Notes under the pieces: model-generated
Told to the model about the DNA's origin: nothing
What the model saw: the letters and a program-made list of their open reading frames with translations, nothing else
Databases searched by the model: none
In this document: positions 6,121 through 14,314 of the stretch, piece by piece
Numbering within the stretch: position 1 is the first letter of the stretch
Layout: every line of letters starts with the position of its first letter
From: Clostridia bacterium
Lineage (GTDB): Bacteria; Bacillota; Clostridia; UMGS1883
Reading direction: 5' to 3'
DNA length: 64,000 bases
Assembly (NCBI GenBank): GCA_017472685.1
Contig: JAFUOO010000011.1
Coordinates: 232,850 to 296,849 of the forward strand
Program-made: the position numbers and the translations under genes

Positions 6121-7710
6121 ATGGAGTATCAGGCATTGTACCGAAGATGGAGACCATTGACTTTTGACGATATTGTAGGTCAGAAGCATGTGGCACAGAC
6201 AATTAAAAACGAAGTATCCTCGGGCAATGTTGGCCATGCGTTTCTTTTCTGCGGCTCGAGAGGTACAGGCAAGACCTCAACTGCACGCATTTTGTCAAGA
6301 GCCATAAACTGCACCAATAATAAGGACGGAAACCCCTGTAACGAGTGTGACAGCTGTAAGGGCATTCTGTCGGGCAGTATTATGGACGTTGTGGAGATTG
6401 ACGCGGCAAGTAACTCGGGTGTTGCAAACATCCGCTCGCTTCGTGACGAGGCAAACTATGCGGCGGCAAGTGTTAAGTACAAGGTGTACATCATCGACGA
6501 GGTGCATGCCCTCAGTAAGGATGCTTTCAATGCTCTCTTAAAGCTTTTAGAGGAGCCTCCGGAGCATGTTAAGTTTGTGCTTGCCACAACCGAGGCAAAC
6601 AAGGTGTTGGACACAATATCCTCCCGTTGCCAGCGGTTTGACTTCAATAAAATAACAAAGAACGATATTTTCTCTCGCCTTGACGAAATATGCGAGGCGG
6701 AAATGATACAGATTGAGCCCGACGCCATCCGTATGGTGGCAGAGGCGGCAGACGGCTCGCTCCGTGATGCCCTCAGCATTCTTGAGCCTTGCATTTCGGC
6801 AGGAAAGATTGTTGAAACAGAATACGTTAAAACTCTTTTAGGCTTTGGCGAAAAGAAAAACGTTGCAGCCATTTGCCTTGCTGTGAGCGAAAATGACTCA
6901 AGCAGGGTGTTGGACATTATAGAAGAAGTATGTGCATCTGGACGCAATCTTAACCCCTTTGTTGAAAGTGTTATAAAGGGCTTTCGTAACATAATGGTTT
7001 ATGCTATAACACGCAAAAAGCCACAAAACGAAAACGACGAGGACTGGGAGGCACTTTTGCCCGCCGCAGAAAAAATGGGCGTGGACAAGGCAATACTGGC
7101 GGTTAATATTTTGTCGGAGGCATACTCCAAGGCAAAATACATGAGCCTTCCCAGGTATCTTATAGAGGCAAGTCTTTTAAGGCTTTGCAACCTGCGCGAG
7201 GAGAGCAGTGTGGAGTCATTAGAGGCAAGGCTTGGCGAGGTTGAAAAGCAGCTTGCCCGCGGCGTTACGGTTGCTGCGGTGCAGGAGAGTACACCTGCAA
7301 AGGAAAAAAAGGAAGAAAAGAAGCCGAGTGAGAAAAAGGCGCCTGCGCCCAAAAAGGCGGCAGCTGACAGCGAGGCTGTTGCAAAGATTAAGGAAAAGTG
7401 GCCCGAAATAATGAGCGCTATTGCAACAGGCGGAAGTCTTAACTTGTACATGGCATTGGAAAACAGTGCCTTAAGAAGCTTTGGCGACAAGGTTGCAATT
7501 GTGTTTTCTGACGCAATCGGCGGCGTGCTCCGCGACATGATTGAAGGCGGGCTAAATGAGATAGGCGAAATTATTCTTTCGGAAACGGGGCTGAATGTTC
7601 AGCTTACGGTGAAGATGGAAAGCGATTTTGATACAAATACAGCTGCGGGTGAGGATGACGACCCATTCAACGAGATTGCGTCGCTCCCGTGGGTAACAAG
7701 TGAAAATTAA
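6121..7710 (+). CDS. dnaX: DNA polymerase III subunits gamma/tau
   Basis: Clamp-loader ATPase that opens the sliding clamp and links the polymerases at the fork. The 529-residue protein has Walker A GSRGTGKT, a zinc cluster with Cys residues in CTNNKDGNPCNECDSC, Walker B/DExx IIDEVHALS, and the sensor region SSRCQRFDF. A Lys/Glu/Pro/Ala-rich linker follows, then a C-terminal tau-like domain. The start at 6121 gives the usual MEYQALYRRWRP amino end and follows CGGAGTG; the in-frame extension to 6040 runs through a repeat. A slippery A AAA AAG in the linker may yield a shorter gamma form. It heads the operon with ybaB and recR. Confidence 0.96.
   Translation: MEYQALYRRWRPLTFDDIVGQKHVAQTIKNEVSSGNVGHAFLFCGSRGTGKTSTARILSRAINCTNNKDGNPCNECDSCKGILSGSIMDVVEIDAASNSGVANIRSLRDEANYAAASVKYKVYIIDEVHALSKDAFNALLKLLEEPPEHVKFVLATTEANKVLDTISSRCQRFDFNKITKNDIFSRLDEICEAEMIQIEPDAIRMVAEAADGSLRDALSILEPCISAGKIVETEYVKTLLGFGEKKNVAAICLAVSENDSSRVLDIIEEVCASGRNLNPFVESVIKGFRNIMVYAITRKKPQNENDEDWEALLPAAEKMGVDKAILAVNILSEAYSKAKYMSLPRYLIEASLLRLCNLREESSVESLEARLGEVEKQLARGVTVAAVQESTPAKEKKEEKKPSEKKAPAPKKAAADSEAVAKIKEKWPEIMSAIATGGSLNLYMALENSALRSFGDKVAIVFSDAIGGVLRDMIEGGLNEIGEIILSETGLNVQLTVKMESDFDTNTAAGEDDDPFNEIASLPWVTSEN
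7305..7331 (+). promoter_or_regulatory. Candidate programmed -1 frameshift site in dnaX
   Basis: The heptamer A AAA AAG at 7305-7311 is in the correct zero-frame phase for -1 slippage. In the -1 frame the next codons are GGA AGA AAA GAA GCC GAG and then TGA (7329-7331), giving a product of roughly 403 residues ending before the tau C-terminal domain. GGAG at 7284-7287 could act as an upstream stimulator, and GGCGC/GCGCC at 7338-7349 is a weak downstream stem. Confidence 0.55.
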
Positions 7711-7737
7711 CGGTATTTATGAAAGGATGTATGAATT

Positions 7738-8091
7738 ATGGCAAGAGGCGGTTTCCCCAGAGGTATGGGAGGAATGGGCGGCGGAAATATGAATAATATG
7801 ATCCGTCAGGCACAGAAAATGCAGGAGGAAATGCTCAAGGCACAGGAGGAGCTCGGCGAAAAGACTGTTGAAGCGAGTGTTGGCGGCGGTGTTGTATCTG
7901 TTGTTGCAAACGGCAAAAAGGAGCTTGTTTCAGTTAACATAAAGCCCGAAGCAGTTGACCCCGACGACGTTGAAATGCTTCAGGATTTGATTGTTTCTGC
8001 TGTTAATGAAGCCATGAGAAAGGCTGACGAAATGGCAGCAAGCAGCATGAGCCGTATAACAGGCGGAATGAATATACCCGGATTGTTTTAA
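7738..8091 (+). CDS. ybaB: YbaB/EbfC-family nucleoid-associated protein
   Basis: A 117-residue protein with a glycine- and methionine-rich amino end followed by the YbaB core ([19 protein letters not shown] ... [22 protein letters not shown]). The family forms small dimers that bind DNA and is found between dnaX and recR in most bacteria, as here. Function is not settled beyond nucleoid binding. AAGGATG precedes the start at 7738. Its stop codon lies inside a 37-bp palindrome (8077-8113) that would form a stem in the mRNA between ybaB and recR. Confidence 0.92.
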   Translation: MARGGFPRGMGGMGGGNMNNMIRQAQKMQEEMLKAQEELGEKTVEASVGGGVVSVVANGKKELVSVNIKPEAVDPDDVEMLQDLIVSAVNEAMRKADEMAASSMSRITGGMNIPGLF

Positions 8092-8199
8092 TCTCAGATT
8101 AAAACAATCCGGGGAATGCAGAATGCAGAGTTAATGAAAGAATTCCGCAAGCGGAATTCTACCTGACTTATTCCCTATATACTATTACTTATTACTTTA
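8077..8199. repeat. Inverted copy of the ybaB 3' end plus bipartite repeat element
   Basis: 8077-8113 is an exact palindrome of 18-base arms about one central base. The left arm is the last codons of ybaB including its stop, and the right arm is their reverse complement. It is followed by GAATGCAGAATGCAGAG, the hairpin AGAATTCCGC-AA-GCGGAATTCT (8139-8160), and CCTGACTTATTCCC with ACTATTACTTATTAC. The right flank is almost the same as upstream of dnaX. Confidence 0.8.
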
Positions 8200-8218
8200 A
8201 AACACCGGAGGTGTTTTT

Positions 8219-8809
8219 ATGTATCCTGAGGCTTTGAAATTATTAATAGAGGAATTTGAGCGTCTGCCCGGCATTGGTAAGAAAAGTGCTGTCAGGCTTG
8301 CTTTTCATGTAATGAACATGGAGAAGAGCAAGGCTGAAAGGTTTTCAAAATCAATTATTGAGGCGAGGGAAAAGGTGCATCTTTGCAGTGTGTGCCAGAA
8401 CCTTACCGAGGACGATGTATGCCCTGTGTGCAAGTCACCAAAGCGGGATAGGAAAACAATCTGCGTTGTGGAAGGTCCCAAGGACATTATTGCAATGGAA
8501 AAAACCCACGAATACAACGGGCTTTACCACTGTCTTCACGGGGTTATTTCACCCATGGACAATATAGGCCCCGAGGACATTAAGCTAAAGGAGCTTATGG
8601 TAAGGCTTACGGGCGAATGCGAGGAGCTCATTTTGGCGACCAACCTTACGGTAGAGGGCGAAGCAACGGCTATGTATATAGCGCGCCTTGTGAAGCCCAT
8701 GGGCATAAAGGCTACAAGAATTGCTCACGGTATTCCCGTTGGCGGTGATATTGAATTTGCCGACGAGGTTACCCTTGCACGTGCAATTGAAGGCAGAAGG
8801 GAATTATAG
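8219..8809 (+). CDS. recR: Recombination mediator RecR
   Basis: RecR works with RecO and RecF to load RecA on SSB-covered single-stranded DNA. The 196-residue protein has the helix-hairpin-helix LPGIGKKSAVRLAFH, a four-cysteine zinc finger (CSVCQNL...CPVCKSP) and a Toprim domain (VVEGPKDIIAMEKT ... ATNLTVEGEATAMYIARL). Length is normal. A GGAGGTG site precedes the ATG at 8219. It sits in the standard dnaX-ybaB-recR order, separated from ybaB by a repeat element. Confidence 0.96.
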   Translation: MYPEALKLLIEEFERLPGIGKKSAVRLAFHVMNMEKSKAERFSKSIIEAREKVHLCSVCQNLTEDDVCPVCKSPKRDRKTICVVEGPKDIIAMEKTHEYNGLYHCLHGVISPMDNIGPEDIKLKELMVRLTGECEELILATNLTVEGEATAMYIARLVKPMGIKATRIAHGIPVGGDIEFADEVTLARAIEGRREL

Positions 8810-8868
8810 GAATAAAGTACACTCAGGCTGAATATGATGTCATATACTGATAGACAGGACGTGATATT

Positions 8869-9123
8869 GTGTTAAGCCCGGTTAAGAAAATTTTTGAAAT
8901 GTTTACGGAAATGTTTGCCCCCCAGCAGCAGGAGAAGGACAGCACTGCCGCAATTCTGGAAAATGTGAAGAGCGAGATACGTGAGATAAGGGCAAATATT
9001 GATCAAGTAAACGACAGCGATGTGCTTGATATGTACATATACCGCCTTAAGGCGGCAGAGGCACAGTACAGGCACCTTCTGAAAATGGCAAAGGAAAACA
9101 ACAGTAAACAGAAGATAGGTTGA
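8869..9123 (+). CDS. yaaL: YaaL/DUF2508-family small protein
   Basis: An 84-residue protein with a GTG start at 8869, preceded by GGACGTGAT. It contains a predicted long helix with heptad character (IRANIDQVNDSDVLDMYIYRLKAAEAQYRHLLKMAKE). The YxxxxAE...Y pattern, length and position directly after recR match the YaaL (DUF2508) family of Firmicutes, whose function is unknown. It ends five bases before the addA start, so the two are likely cotranscribed. Confidence 0.7.
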   Translation: MLSPVKKIFEMFTEMFAPQQQEKDSTAAILENVKSEIREIRANIDQVNDSDVLDMYIYRLKAAEAQYRHLLKMAKENNSKQKIG

Positions 9124-9128
9124 TGTAA

Positions 9129-12100
9129 ATGGCAATGGAGCTTACAAAGGAGCAGTTGGCTGCAGTCAATGCCCCCGTGAACGAAAACCTTGTTTCGGCG
9201 GCGGCAGGCAGCGGCAAAACAAAGGTTTTAAGTGAAAGAGTTGTTACAAGAATTAAAAGCGGCGATACTTCTATCGACCGCTTACTTATTGTGACCTTTA
9301 CCCGTGCGGCGGCGCTGCAGATGCGCGAAAGGATTGCCAAGGCGTTAGAGGAGGAGTACAAAAGAACAAAGCTTCATTCTCTCCGCAGGCAACTCTCCAT
9401 GATTGCAGGTGCCGAAATTTGTACAATTGACTCCTTCTGTATAAATCTTGTAAAGCGTAACTTCTACAGGGTGGATGTTGCGCCTGATTTTATTATTGCC
9501 GATAAAAACGAAATGAAAATCCTCCGTGAAGAGGTGCTTATTGACGTTTTAGAACAGATGTATGCCCAGGAGGACGAGGGCTTTAAGCTTCTAAGTGGCG
9601 GGGTAGGCAACCAGAAAAGCGACGATGAGCTAAAGGACATTATACTTAAGGCATACATGGCGACACGTGCCTATGCCGACCCCGATAAATGGCTTAATTT
9701 TGCGCTCCGCGTGAACAAGGCAGGAAGTAAGGAAAACGACGCTCTTTACAAAATGCTTGAAGAGGAAATTTCCGATGCCCTCAAGGAAGTGGGCATTATG
9801 ATTGATAAATATGTGCGTGAAGCGGAAAACAGCGGCATTGAGTCCTACATAAGTGTGCTTAATCGTGAAAAGGAGCTTTTCGACAGGCACATCAGAAGCT
9901 GTGCAATAGATAACTTGGGTACAGCTATGGAAAGCTTCAGCTTCGGCTCCTTTAGTGGCGGTAAGCGAAAAAGCGAAGAGGGCATGGAAAAGGAAAAGAA
10001 GCACTTGCAGAAGCTTCACAAGGAGGCAAAGGACCTTTACAAGGAGATAGAAGCACTTTATGCCACCTACAGCGACGAAAGGGGCGTTTCTTACCCTAAG
10101 ATAGAAGCTCTTGTCAGATGTGTGCAGCTTTTTGACAGGCTTTATAACGAGGAAAAGCGCTCAAGAAAGGTGCTGGAATTTTCCGACTGTGAATACCTTG
10201 CTCTTAAAATCCTTAACACAAGCGAGGATGTGTGCAACGAGCTGAGGGATAAGTACGACGAAATTTACATTGACGAATACCAGGACACAAACCCCTTGCA
10301 GGACGAGCTTTTTTTGAAAATGTCCAGAAAAGAGCGCGGAGAGGCAAATTTGTTTATAGTTGGCGATGTTAAGCAGAGCATTTACCGCTTCCGTCATTCC
10401 GACCCGAGAGTTTTTGCCTATAAGGCTAAAACCTTCGGCAAGGGAAACGATAGCTGTAAAATGATATTGTCCAAAAATTTCCGTTCCAGGCGTGAAATTA
10501 TACAAAGCGTAAACTGCGTTTTTGAATGGATTATGCGTGAGGGAACGGCTCAGGTTGAGTACGATGAGGAGCATGTTCTCAAGCACGGAGCAGATTATTA
10601 TATAGAATACAATCAGAATAAGTCTGAGTTGTATATATTGAAAAATAAATATGAAGATAATGACGAGGATGCACTTCTTCTGAGCGAGCAACGTGAAACC
10701 GTTGTTGCGGCAACAAAGATAAAGGAAATGGTTGAAAGTGGCTTTCTTGTGTCCGACGGCAAAATGGGCATGCGGCCTGTGCGCTATTCTGACTTTGCGG
10801 TGCTCTCTTCCAAGATAAACAACAAGGCTGAAGCCATTATGAACGTGTTCAACCTCATGGGTGTGCCCGTTTACTGCGAAAGCTCCCAGAATTTCTTTAC
10901 GGTGCCCGAGGTGCAGACGGTGGTGTCGGTTTTAAGGTGTGTGGACAACCCCCTTTGCGACATTCCCCTTGCATCCACAATGCGCTCACCCATTTTTGCA
11001 TTTACGGAAAATGAGCTTGCCCAAATAAGAACAAAGGGCAGAAGCAAGCCCTATTATGAAAATGTGGTGGAAACGGCGACGGAAAAAAGCCGTCTGGGCA
11101 GAAAGTGCAAGCGCTTTCTTGCATCCATTGACGAATGGCGCGAAATTGCCCAGAGCGTGAGCGTTGAGAAGCTCATAACAAAAATTATTGACGAAAGCGG
11201 CTACTATTCCTTTGCGGGAGCCTTGCCCGGAGGTAACGTAAGGCAGGCAAACCTCAGACGGTTTATGGCATTGGCAACAGAGTTTGAGAAAAACCGCTTT
11301 AAGGGGCTTTACAATTTTGTGCGCTATATTGACAAAACCATTGAGCTTGAGGGCGAAATTGATGCAGATGTAAGCCACAGCGACGATTCGGTGCTGGTGG
11401 CGAGTATTCACAAATCAAAGGGGCTTGAATTTCCTGTTTGTATTGTTATAGGCTGCGGCTGGAGCTTTAACGATAAGGACTCACAGGGCACACTTGTGCT
11501 TAATCCGGAGTACGGCATGGCAATAGCAGAGCGGGAAAAGGAAAGGCGAGTGAAGTTTAAAACAGCGGAATATACTGCCATTGCGTCAACCATTCTCAGG
11601 GATAACCACGCAGAGCAGATGCGTCTTTTGTATGTTGCAATGACCCGCGCTAAGGAAAAGCTTATTATGATAGGCTCCTCGGATAGCTATAACGAGGACA
11701 ATGTAGGCAGAGACGAGGCAGCGGGCAAAGGCAGTCTCAGTGACTACAGAATAAGAAAAATGAAAAACTATCTTGATTATCTTTGCCCTGCCATTGACGA
11801 AAAGCATTGGGATGTGCATTTCGTAAGCACTATGCCGTCCATAGCGGAGCGCGATAACTGCGTTGTTGAGGTTAGTGGTGAGCACAAAATTGTGGAAGAG
11901 GTTATCTACAGATTAAGCTATGTTTATCCTTATGACGGCATAAAGCACATTCCCTCGAAAATGAGCGTAAGCGAAATTAAGAAAATGAGCACAGAGGACG
12001 AGGAAAGTGCGCACTTTTTTGCAGCTGTTCCCGAAAGGCGAGTACCCTCCTTTATGAAGGAAAAGGAGGTTTTGAAGGGTGCAAACCGTGGCACGGCGTA

Positions 12101-12566
12101 TCACAGGGTTATGGAGCTTATTGACCTTAAGGAAACAAATGTCATAGAGGCAATTGAAGGCTTTGTGGAAAAAGGTTTCATGACACGTGAGCAGGCAGAA
12201 TGCATTGATAAGGCGAAAATTGAAAAGTTTTTAGCGTCACCCATTGCAGAAAAAATGCGTAAGGCAAAACGGGTAATGAGAGAAGAATCCTTCACAATTA
12301 TGATTGATGCCAAGGATGTTTACGAAAACGGCGAAAACGAAAAGATATGCGTGCAGGGAACTATTGACTGTCTTATTGAAGAGGAAAACGGAGATATTAT
12401 TCTTTTGGACTATAAGACAGATACCTATTCTGACCCCGACGAAATGGTGAAGCGCTACAAAAAGCAGCTGGATTTGTACGAGGTGGCAGTGTTTAACCGA
12501 ATGAAGCAGAATTGCGCAAAAAAATGTCTTTACATGTTCCAAAACGGTGATATAATAGACCTGTAG
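9129..12566 (+). CDS. addA: AddA-type ATP-dependent helicase/nuclease
   Basis: A UvrD/Rep-like superfamily 1 helicase fused to a PD-(D/E)XK nuclease. It processes double-strand ends for recombination as half of the AddAB complex. The 1145-residue protein has Walker A AAAGSGKT (residues 24-31), DExx box IDEYQDTN (near 380), helicase motifs VGDVKQSIYRFRHSDP, VASIHKSKGLEFPV and RLLYVAMTRAKEKL. The C-terminal nuclease motif is LLDYKTDTY (near 1092). The partner addB normally precedes addA but is not next to it here. Start at 9129 is supported by AGGTTGATG; the ATG six bases later is an alternative. Confidence 0.9.
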   Translation: MAMELTKEQLAAVNAPVNENLVSAAAGSGKTKVLSERVVTRIKSGDTSIDRLLIVTFTRAAALQMRERIAKALEEEYKRTKLHSLRRQLSMIAGAEICTIDSFCINLVKRNFYRVDVAPDFIIADKNEMKILREEVLIDVLEQMYAQEDEGFKLLSGGVGNQKSDDELKDIILKAYMATRAYADPDKWLNFALRVNKAGSKENDALYKMLEEEISDALKEVGIMIDKYVREAENSGIESYISVLNREKELFDRHIRSCAIDNLGTAMESFSFGSFSGGKRKSEEGMEKEKKHLQKLHKEAKDLYKEIEALYATYSDERGVSYPKIEALVRCVQLFDRLYNEEKRSRKVLEFSDCEYLALKILNTSEDVCNELRDKYDEIYIDEYQDTNPLQDELFLKMSRKERGEANLFIVGDVKQSIYRFRHSDPRVFAYKAKTFGKGNDSCKMILSKNFRSRREIIQSVNCVFEWIMREGTAQVEYDEEHVLKHGADYYIEYNQNKSELYILKNKYEDNDEDALLLSEQRETVVAATKIKEMVESGFLVSDGKMGMRPVRYSDFAVLSSKINNKAEAIMNVFNLMGVPVYCESSQNFFTVPEVQTVVSVLRCVDNPLCDIPLASTMRSPIFAFTENELAQIRTKGRSKPYYENVVETATEKSRLGRKCKRFLASIDEWREIAQSVSVEKLITKIIDESGYYSFAGALPGGNVRQANLRRFMALATEFEKNRFKGLYNFVRYIDKTIELEGEIDADVSHSDDSVLVASIHKSKGLEFPVCIVIGCGWSFNDKDSQGTLVLNPEYGMAIAEREKERRVKFKTAEYTAIASTILRDNHAEQMRLLYVAMTRAKEKLIMIGSSDSYNEDNVGRDEAAGKGSLSDYRIRKMKNYLDYLCPAIDEKHWDVHFVSTMPSIAERDNCVVEVSGEHKIVEEVIYRLSYVYPYDGIKHIPSKMSVSEIKKMSTEDEESAHFFAAVPERRVPSFMKEKEVLKGANRGTAYHRVMELIDLKETNVIEAIEGFVEKGFMTREQAECIDKAKIEKFLASPIAEKMRKAKRVMREESFTIMIDAKDVYENGENEKICVQGTIDCLIEEENGDIILLDYKTDTYSDPDEMVKRYKKQLDLYEVAVFNRMKQNCAKKCLYMFQNGDIIDL

Positions 12567-12595
12567 ACATTGTTTTGATTATAACGGAGGTTAGT

Positions 12596-13240
12596 ATGAA
12601 AAAAATATATTGGGTTTTGCTTTTTATTGTTTTGTTTTTTGTCGTATTTGCAATTTCGGCAGTGACAACATTTGTGTTCACGCTTAACCGTGGTGAAAGC
12701 AACCTTGAGGACGCTACCGAGGCTGTTTACACAGGCGGCGCTATTCTGCCCCAGGGCAATGTTATTGAGGCTGAAACGACCGTTACAAGAGTAACGCCAA
12801 CCTTAACTGTTGCCGATGCAATTATTGTCCGCGGCATTTACGGCGAAAATGTGAAAATAGAAGAAAAGTCCTCCATTGACTATTCCGTTTTTGAAGAGGA
12901 CGAGGAAGACCTTGCAGAGGATGCACTGCTTGATGAAAACGAAGAGCTTGAGGACGAGGTAAAGGCAGAGGAGGCTCCTCGGGCAGAGGAAGCACCCAAG
13001 GCTGAAGAAAAGAAAGAAGAAGTAAAGACCGAAGAAAAAAAGGTGGAGGAAAAGGCTCCCGAGGTAACGGCTGAGGAAAAAAAGGAAGAAGTAAAGGTTG
13101 AAGAGCCTGCTGAGCCGGAGGCTCCCGCAGTTGAGGAAGCGCCCAAGGTGGAAGAAGCACCTAAGGTTGAAGAGCCCAAGGTGGAAGAAAAGCCTGTGGT
13201 GCTTGACCCGAATAAGCAGTACAGCGATACAGGAATATAA
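12596..13240 (+). CDS. Membrane-anchored Glu/Lys/Pro/Ala-rich protein
   Basis: I do not recognise a family. The 214-residue protein starts with a single hydrophobic segment (IYWVLLFIVLFFVVFAISAVTTFVF). A 70-residue region follows, then a low-complexity tail of KAEEAP-, KKEEVK- and PKVEEA-type repeats up to the C-terminus. The tail is strongly charged and is probably disordered or wall-spanning. The start at 12596 follows CGGAGGTTAGT, and a strong terminator ends the unit. It is the last gene of the dnaX-addA run; nothing shows a functional tie to recombination. Confidence 0.75.
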   Translation: MKKIYWVLLFIVLFFVVFAISAVTTFVFTLNRGESNLEDATEAVYTGGAILPQGNVIEAETTVTRVTPTLTVADAIIVRGIYGENVKIEEKSSIDYSVFEEDEEDLAEDALLDENEELEDEVKAEEAPRAEEAPKAEEKKEEVKTEEKKVEEKAPEVTAEEKKEEVKVEEPAEPEAPAVEEAPKVEEAPKVEEPKVEEKPVVLDPNKQYSDTGI

Positions 13241-13244
13241 GAAT

Positions 13245-13280
13245 AAAAAATGCTATTGCAATGTTGCAATAGCATTTTTT
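13245..13280 (+). terminator. Terminator after the dnaX-addA unit
   Basis: AAAAAATGCTATTGCAA-TG-TTGCAATAGCATTTTTT, a 17-pair perfect stem; usable in both directions, given the convergent XRE gene. Confidence 0.9.
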
Positions 13281-13283
13281 TTG

Positions 13284-13360
13284 TGATATATCTGCGATGT
13301 TATATGTGCTTGTGCGCGATATATTTGCTGTTGGCAAATGCGATATGCCCTGCGGGCGTG
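13284..13360. repeat. Hairpin array with GCGATAT spacer (array 2)
   Basis: Same family as 2396-2479 but in the opposite orientation: the spacer appears as GCGATAT. On the minus strand it reads GCCC-GCA-GGGC, ATATCGC, ATTTGC-CAACA-GCAAAT, ATATCGC, then a decayed unit. It lies directly after the 3' end of the XRE gene. Confidence 0.7.
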
Positions 13361-13364
13361 AAGG

Positions 13365-13937
13365 TTAATGGGTTGTATCTGATTTCTTTTTGAGTTTGAA
13401 AGTTTTGATTTTAGTGAAAAGTTTTGTAAGAAAGGCTTTTAAAACTTTATGGTATTTATAGATTATGAGGGATATTCCCGTAAGCATTAAAATCAGGAAG
13501 AAAAGGACTATAAGTTCTAAATTAAAATGAGTAATAAATTTTATGAAATCTCTTACATAAATAGTGTTATAACCGTCGCTGACGAGCGATTTTACTGACA
13601 TAGGGACTTTTATAAAACGAGATACAAAGTAGAGTGTAAAAGTGCCCAAAAATCCAATTGCGGAAGATAAAATTCCTGCCAATAGCAGTACAACGTTTTT
13701 TGTTTTGTCGGGAACGGATGATTTGTGGGTTGGGTTAACCGTTTCTTGGAGCAGAAGGTAGTCTGTTGTTACGCCAAAAATTTTACTGATGGCAATTATA
13801 TTCGTTGTGTCGGGAAGGGATTGGTCCAATTCCCATTTTGAAATTGCCTGACGGGAAACGTTGAGAAGATTTGCCAAATCTTCCTGACTCATATTTTTTT
13901 CTTTTCTGAGATTTTGAAGTTTAGTGCCGAATGTCAT
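13365..13937 (-). CDS. XRE-family regulator with membrane-spanning C-terminus
   Basis: Residues 1-60 form a Cro/C1-type helix-turn-helix (GTKLQNLRKEKNMSQEDLANLL, VSRQAISKWE). The remaining 130 residues carry two hydrophobic segments (near 82-106 and 142-162) and a basic C-terminal tail. Such membrane-tethered XRE regulators are common in Firmicutes and often sense envelope or peptide signals, but the signal here is unknown. No partner gene lies next to it. The start at 13937 follows AAAGGAGTAAC on the minus strand. Confidence 0.85.
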   Translation of the reverse strand: MTFGTKLQNLRKEKNMSQEDLANLLNVSRQAISKWELDQSLPDTTNIIAISKIFGVTTDYLLLQETVNPTHKSSVPDKTKNVVLLLAGILSSAIGFLGTFTLYFVSRFIKVPMSVKSLVSDGYNTIYVRDFIKFITHFNLELIVLFFLILMLTGISLIIYKYHKVLKAFLTKLFTKIKTFKLKKKSDTTH

Positions 13938-14011
13938 ATTGTTACTCCTTTATTTTTGATAAGAAGATTATAGCAATTTCGCAGGTTGCATTCAAGAAAA
14001 CATGGGTGGAA

Positions 14012-14066
14012 TTTACGCAACCTCGGGTTGCGTAGGGAATAGTGAAGAGTGAATAGGTAATAAGTA
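14012..14066. repeat. Palindrome plus partial bipartite repeat element
   Basis: ACGCAACC/GGTTGCGT palindrome (14014-14032) followed by AGGGAATAGTGAAGAGTGAATAGGTAATAAGT-type quasi-repeats (14033-14066). It runs straight into the terminator hairpin of tRNA-Gly, which takes the place of the core hairpin. Confidence 0.6.
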
Positions 14067-14098
14067 AAAAAGAGACCTACTTTCGTAAGTCTCTTTTT
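14067..14098 (-). terminator. Terminator of tRNA-Gly
   Basis: AAAAAAGAGAC...GTCTCTTTTTT stem directly after the tRNA 3' end. Confidence 0.8.
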
Positions 14099-14099
14099 T

Positions 14100-14174
14100 T
14101 GGAGCGGAAGACGAGATTCGAACTCGCGACGTTCACCTTGGCAAGGTGACGCTCTACCACTGAGCCACTCCCGC
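14100..14174 (-). tRNA. tRNA-Gly (anticodon GCC)
   Basis: 75 nt with encoded CCA. Acceptor GCGGGAG/CTTCCGC, D-arm GGCTCAGTGGTAGAGC, anticodon stem CACCT/AGGTG with loop TGCCA (anticodon GCC), T-loop GTTCGAATC. It reads GGC/GGU glycine codons. Confidence 0.95.
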
Positions 14175-14187
14175 ATCAACAAGATGT

Positions 14188-14216
14188 ATTATAGCACCAA
14201 CGTTTGCACTTGTCAA
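14188..14216 (-). promoter_or_regulatory. Perfect consensus promoter of tRNA-Gly
   Basis: On the minus strand TTGACA (14216-14211), 17-bp spacer, TATAAT (14193-14188), 13 bases before the tRNA. Confidence 0.85.
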
Positions 14217-14221
14217 CACTT

Positions 14222-14296
14222 TTTTTCAAAAAGTTGAGACTTTTTGAAAAATGCAGAATGAAGGAAAGAAGAACAAGGCAACGCCTTGTTCTTCTT
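14222..14296 (-). repeat. Two-hairpin repeat element, also the likely terminator of the first BNR-4 gene
   Basis: First palindrome TTTTTCAAAAAGT-TGAG-ACTTTTTGAAAAA (14222-14251). The linker TGCAGAATGAAGG follows, then a second 14-pair hairpin AAGAAGAACAAGGC-AAC-GCCTTGTTCTTCTT (14266-14296). It follows the bipartite plan seen elsewhere and sits just past the stop codon of the gene ending at 14315. Confidence 0.7.
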
Positions 14297-14314
14297 GATT
14301 AATTATTATGCTTT

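Noticed and set aside
12880..13275. Ser/Gly-rich antisense ORF opposite the charged membrane protein gene
   Set aside because: It is the complement of the Glu/Lys/Pro repeats and lacks a ribosome site.
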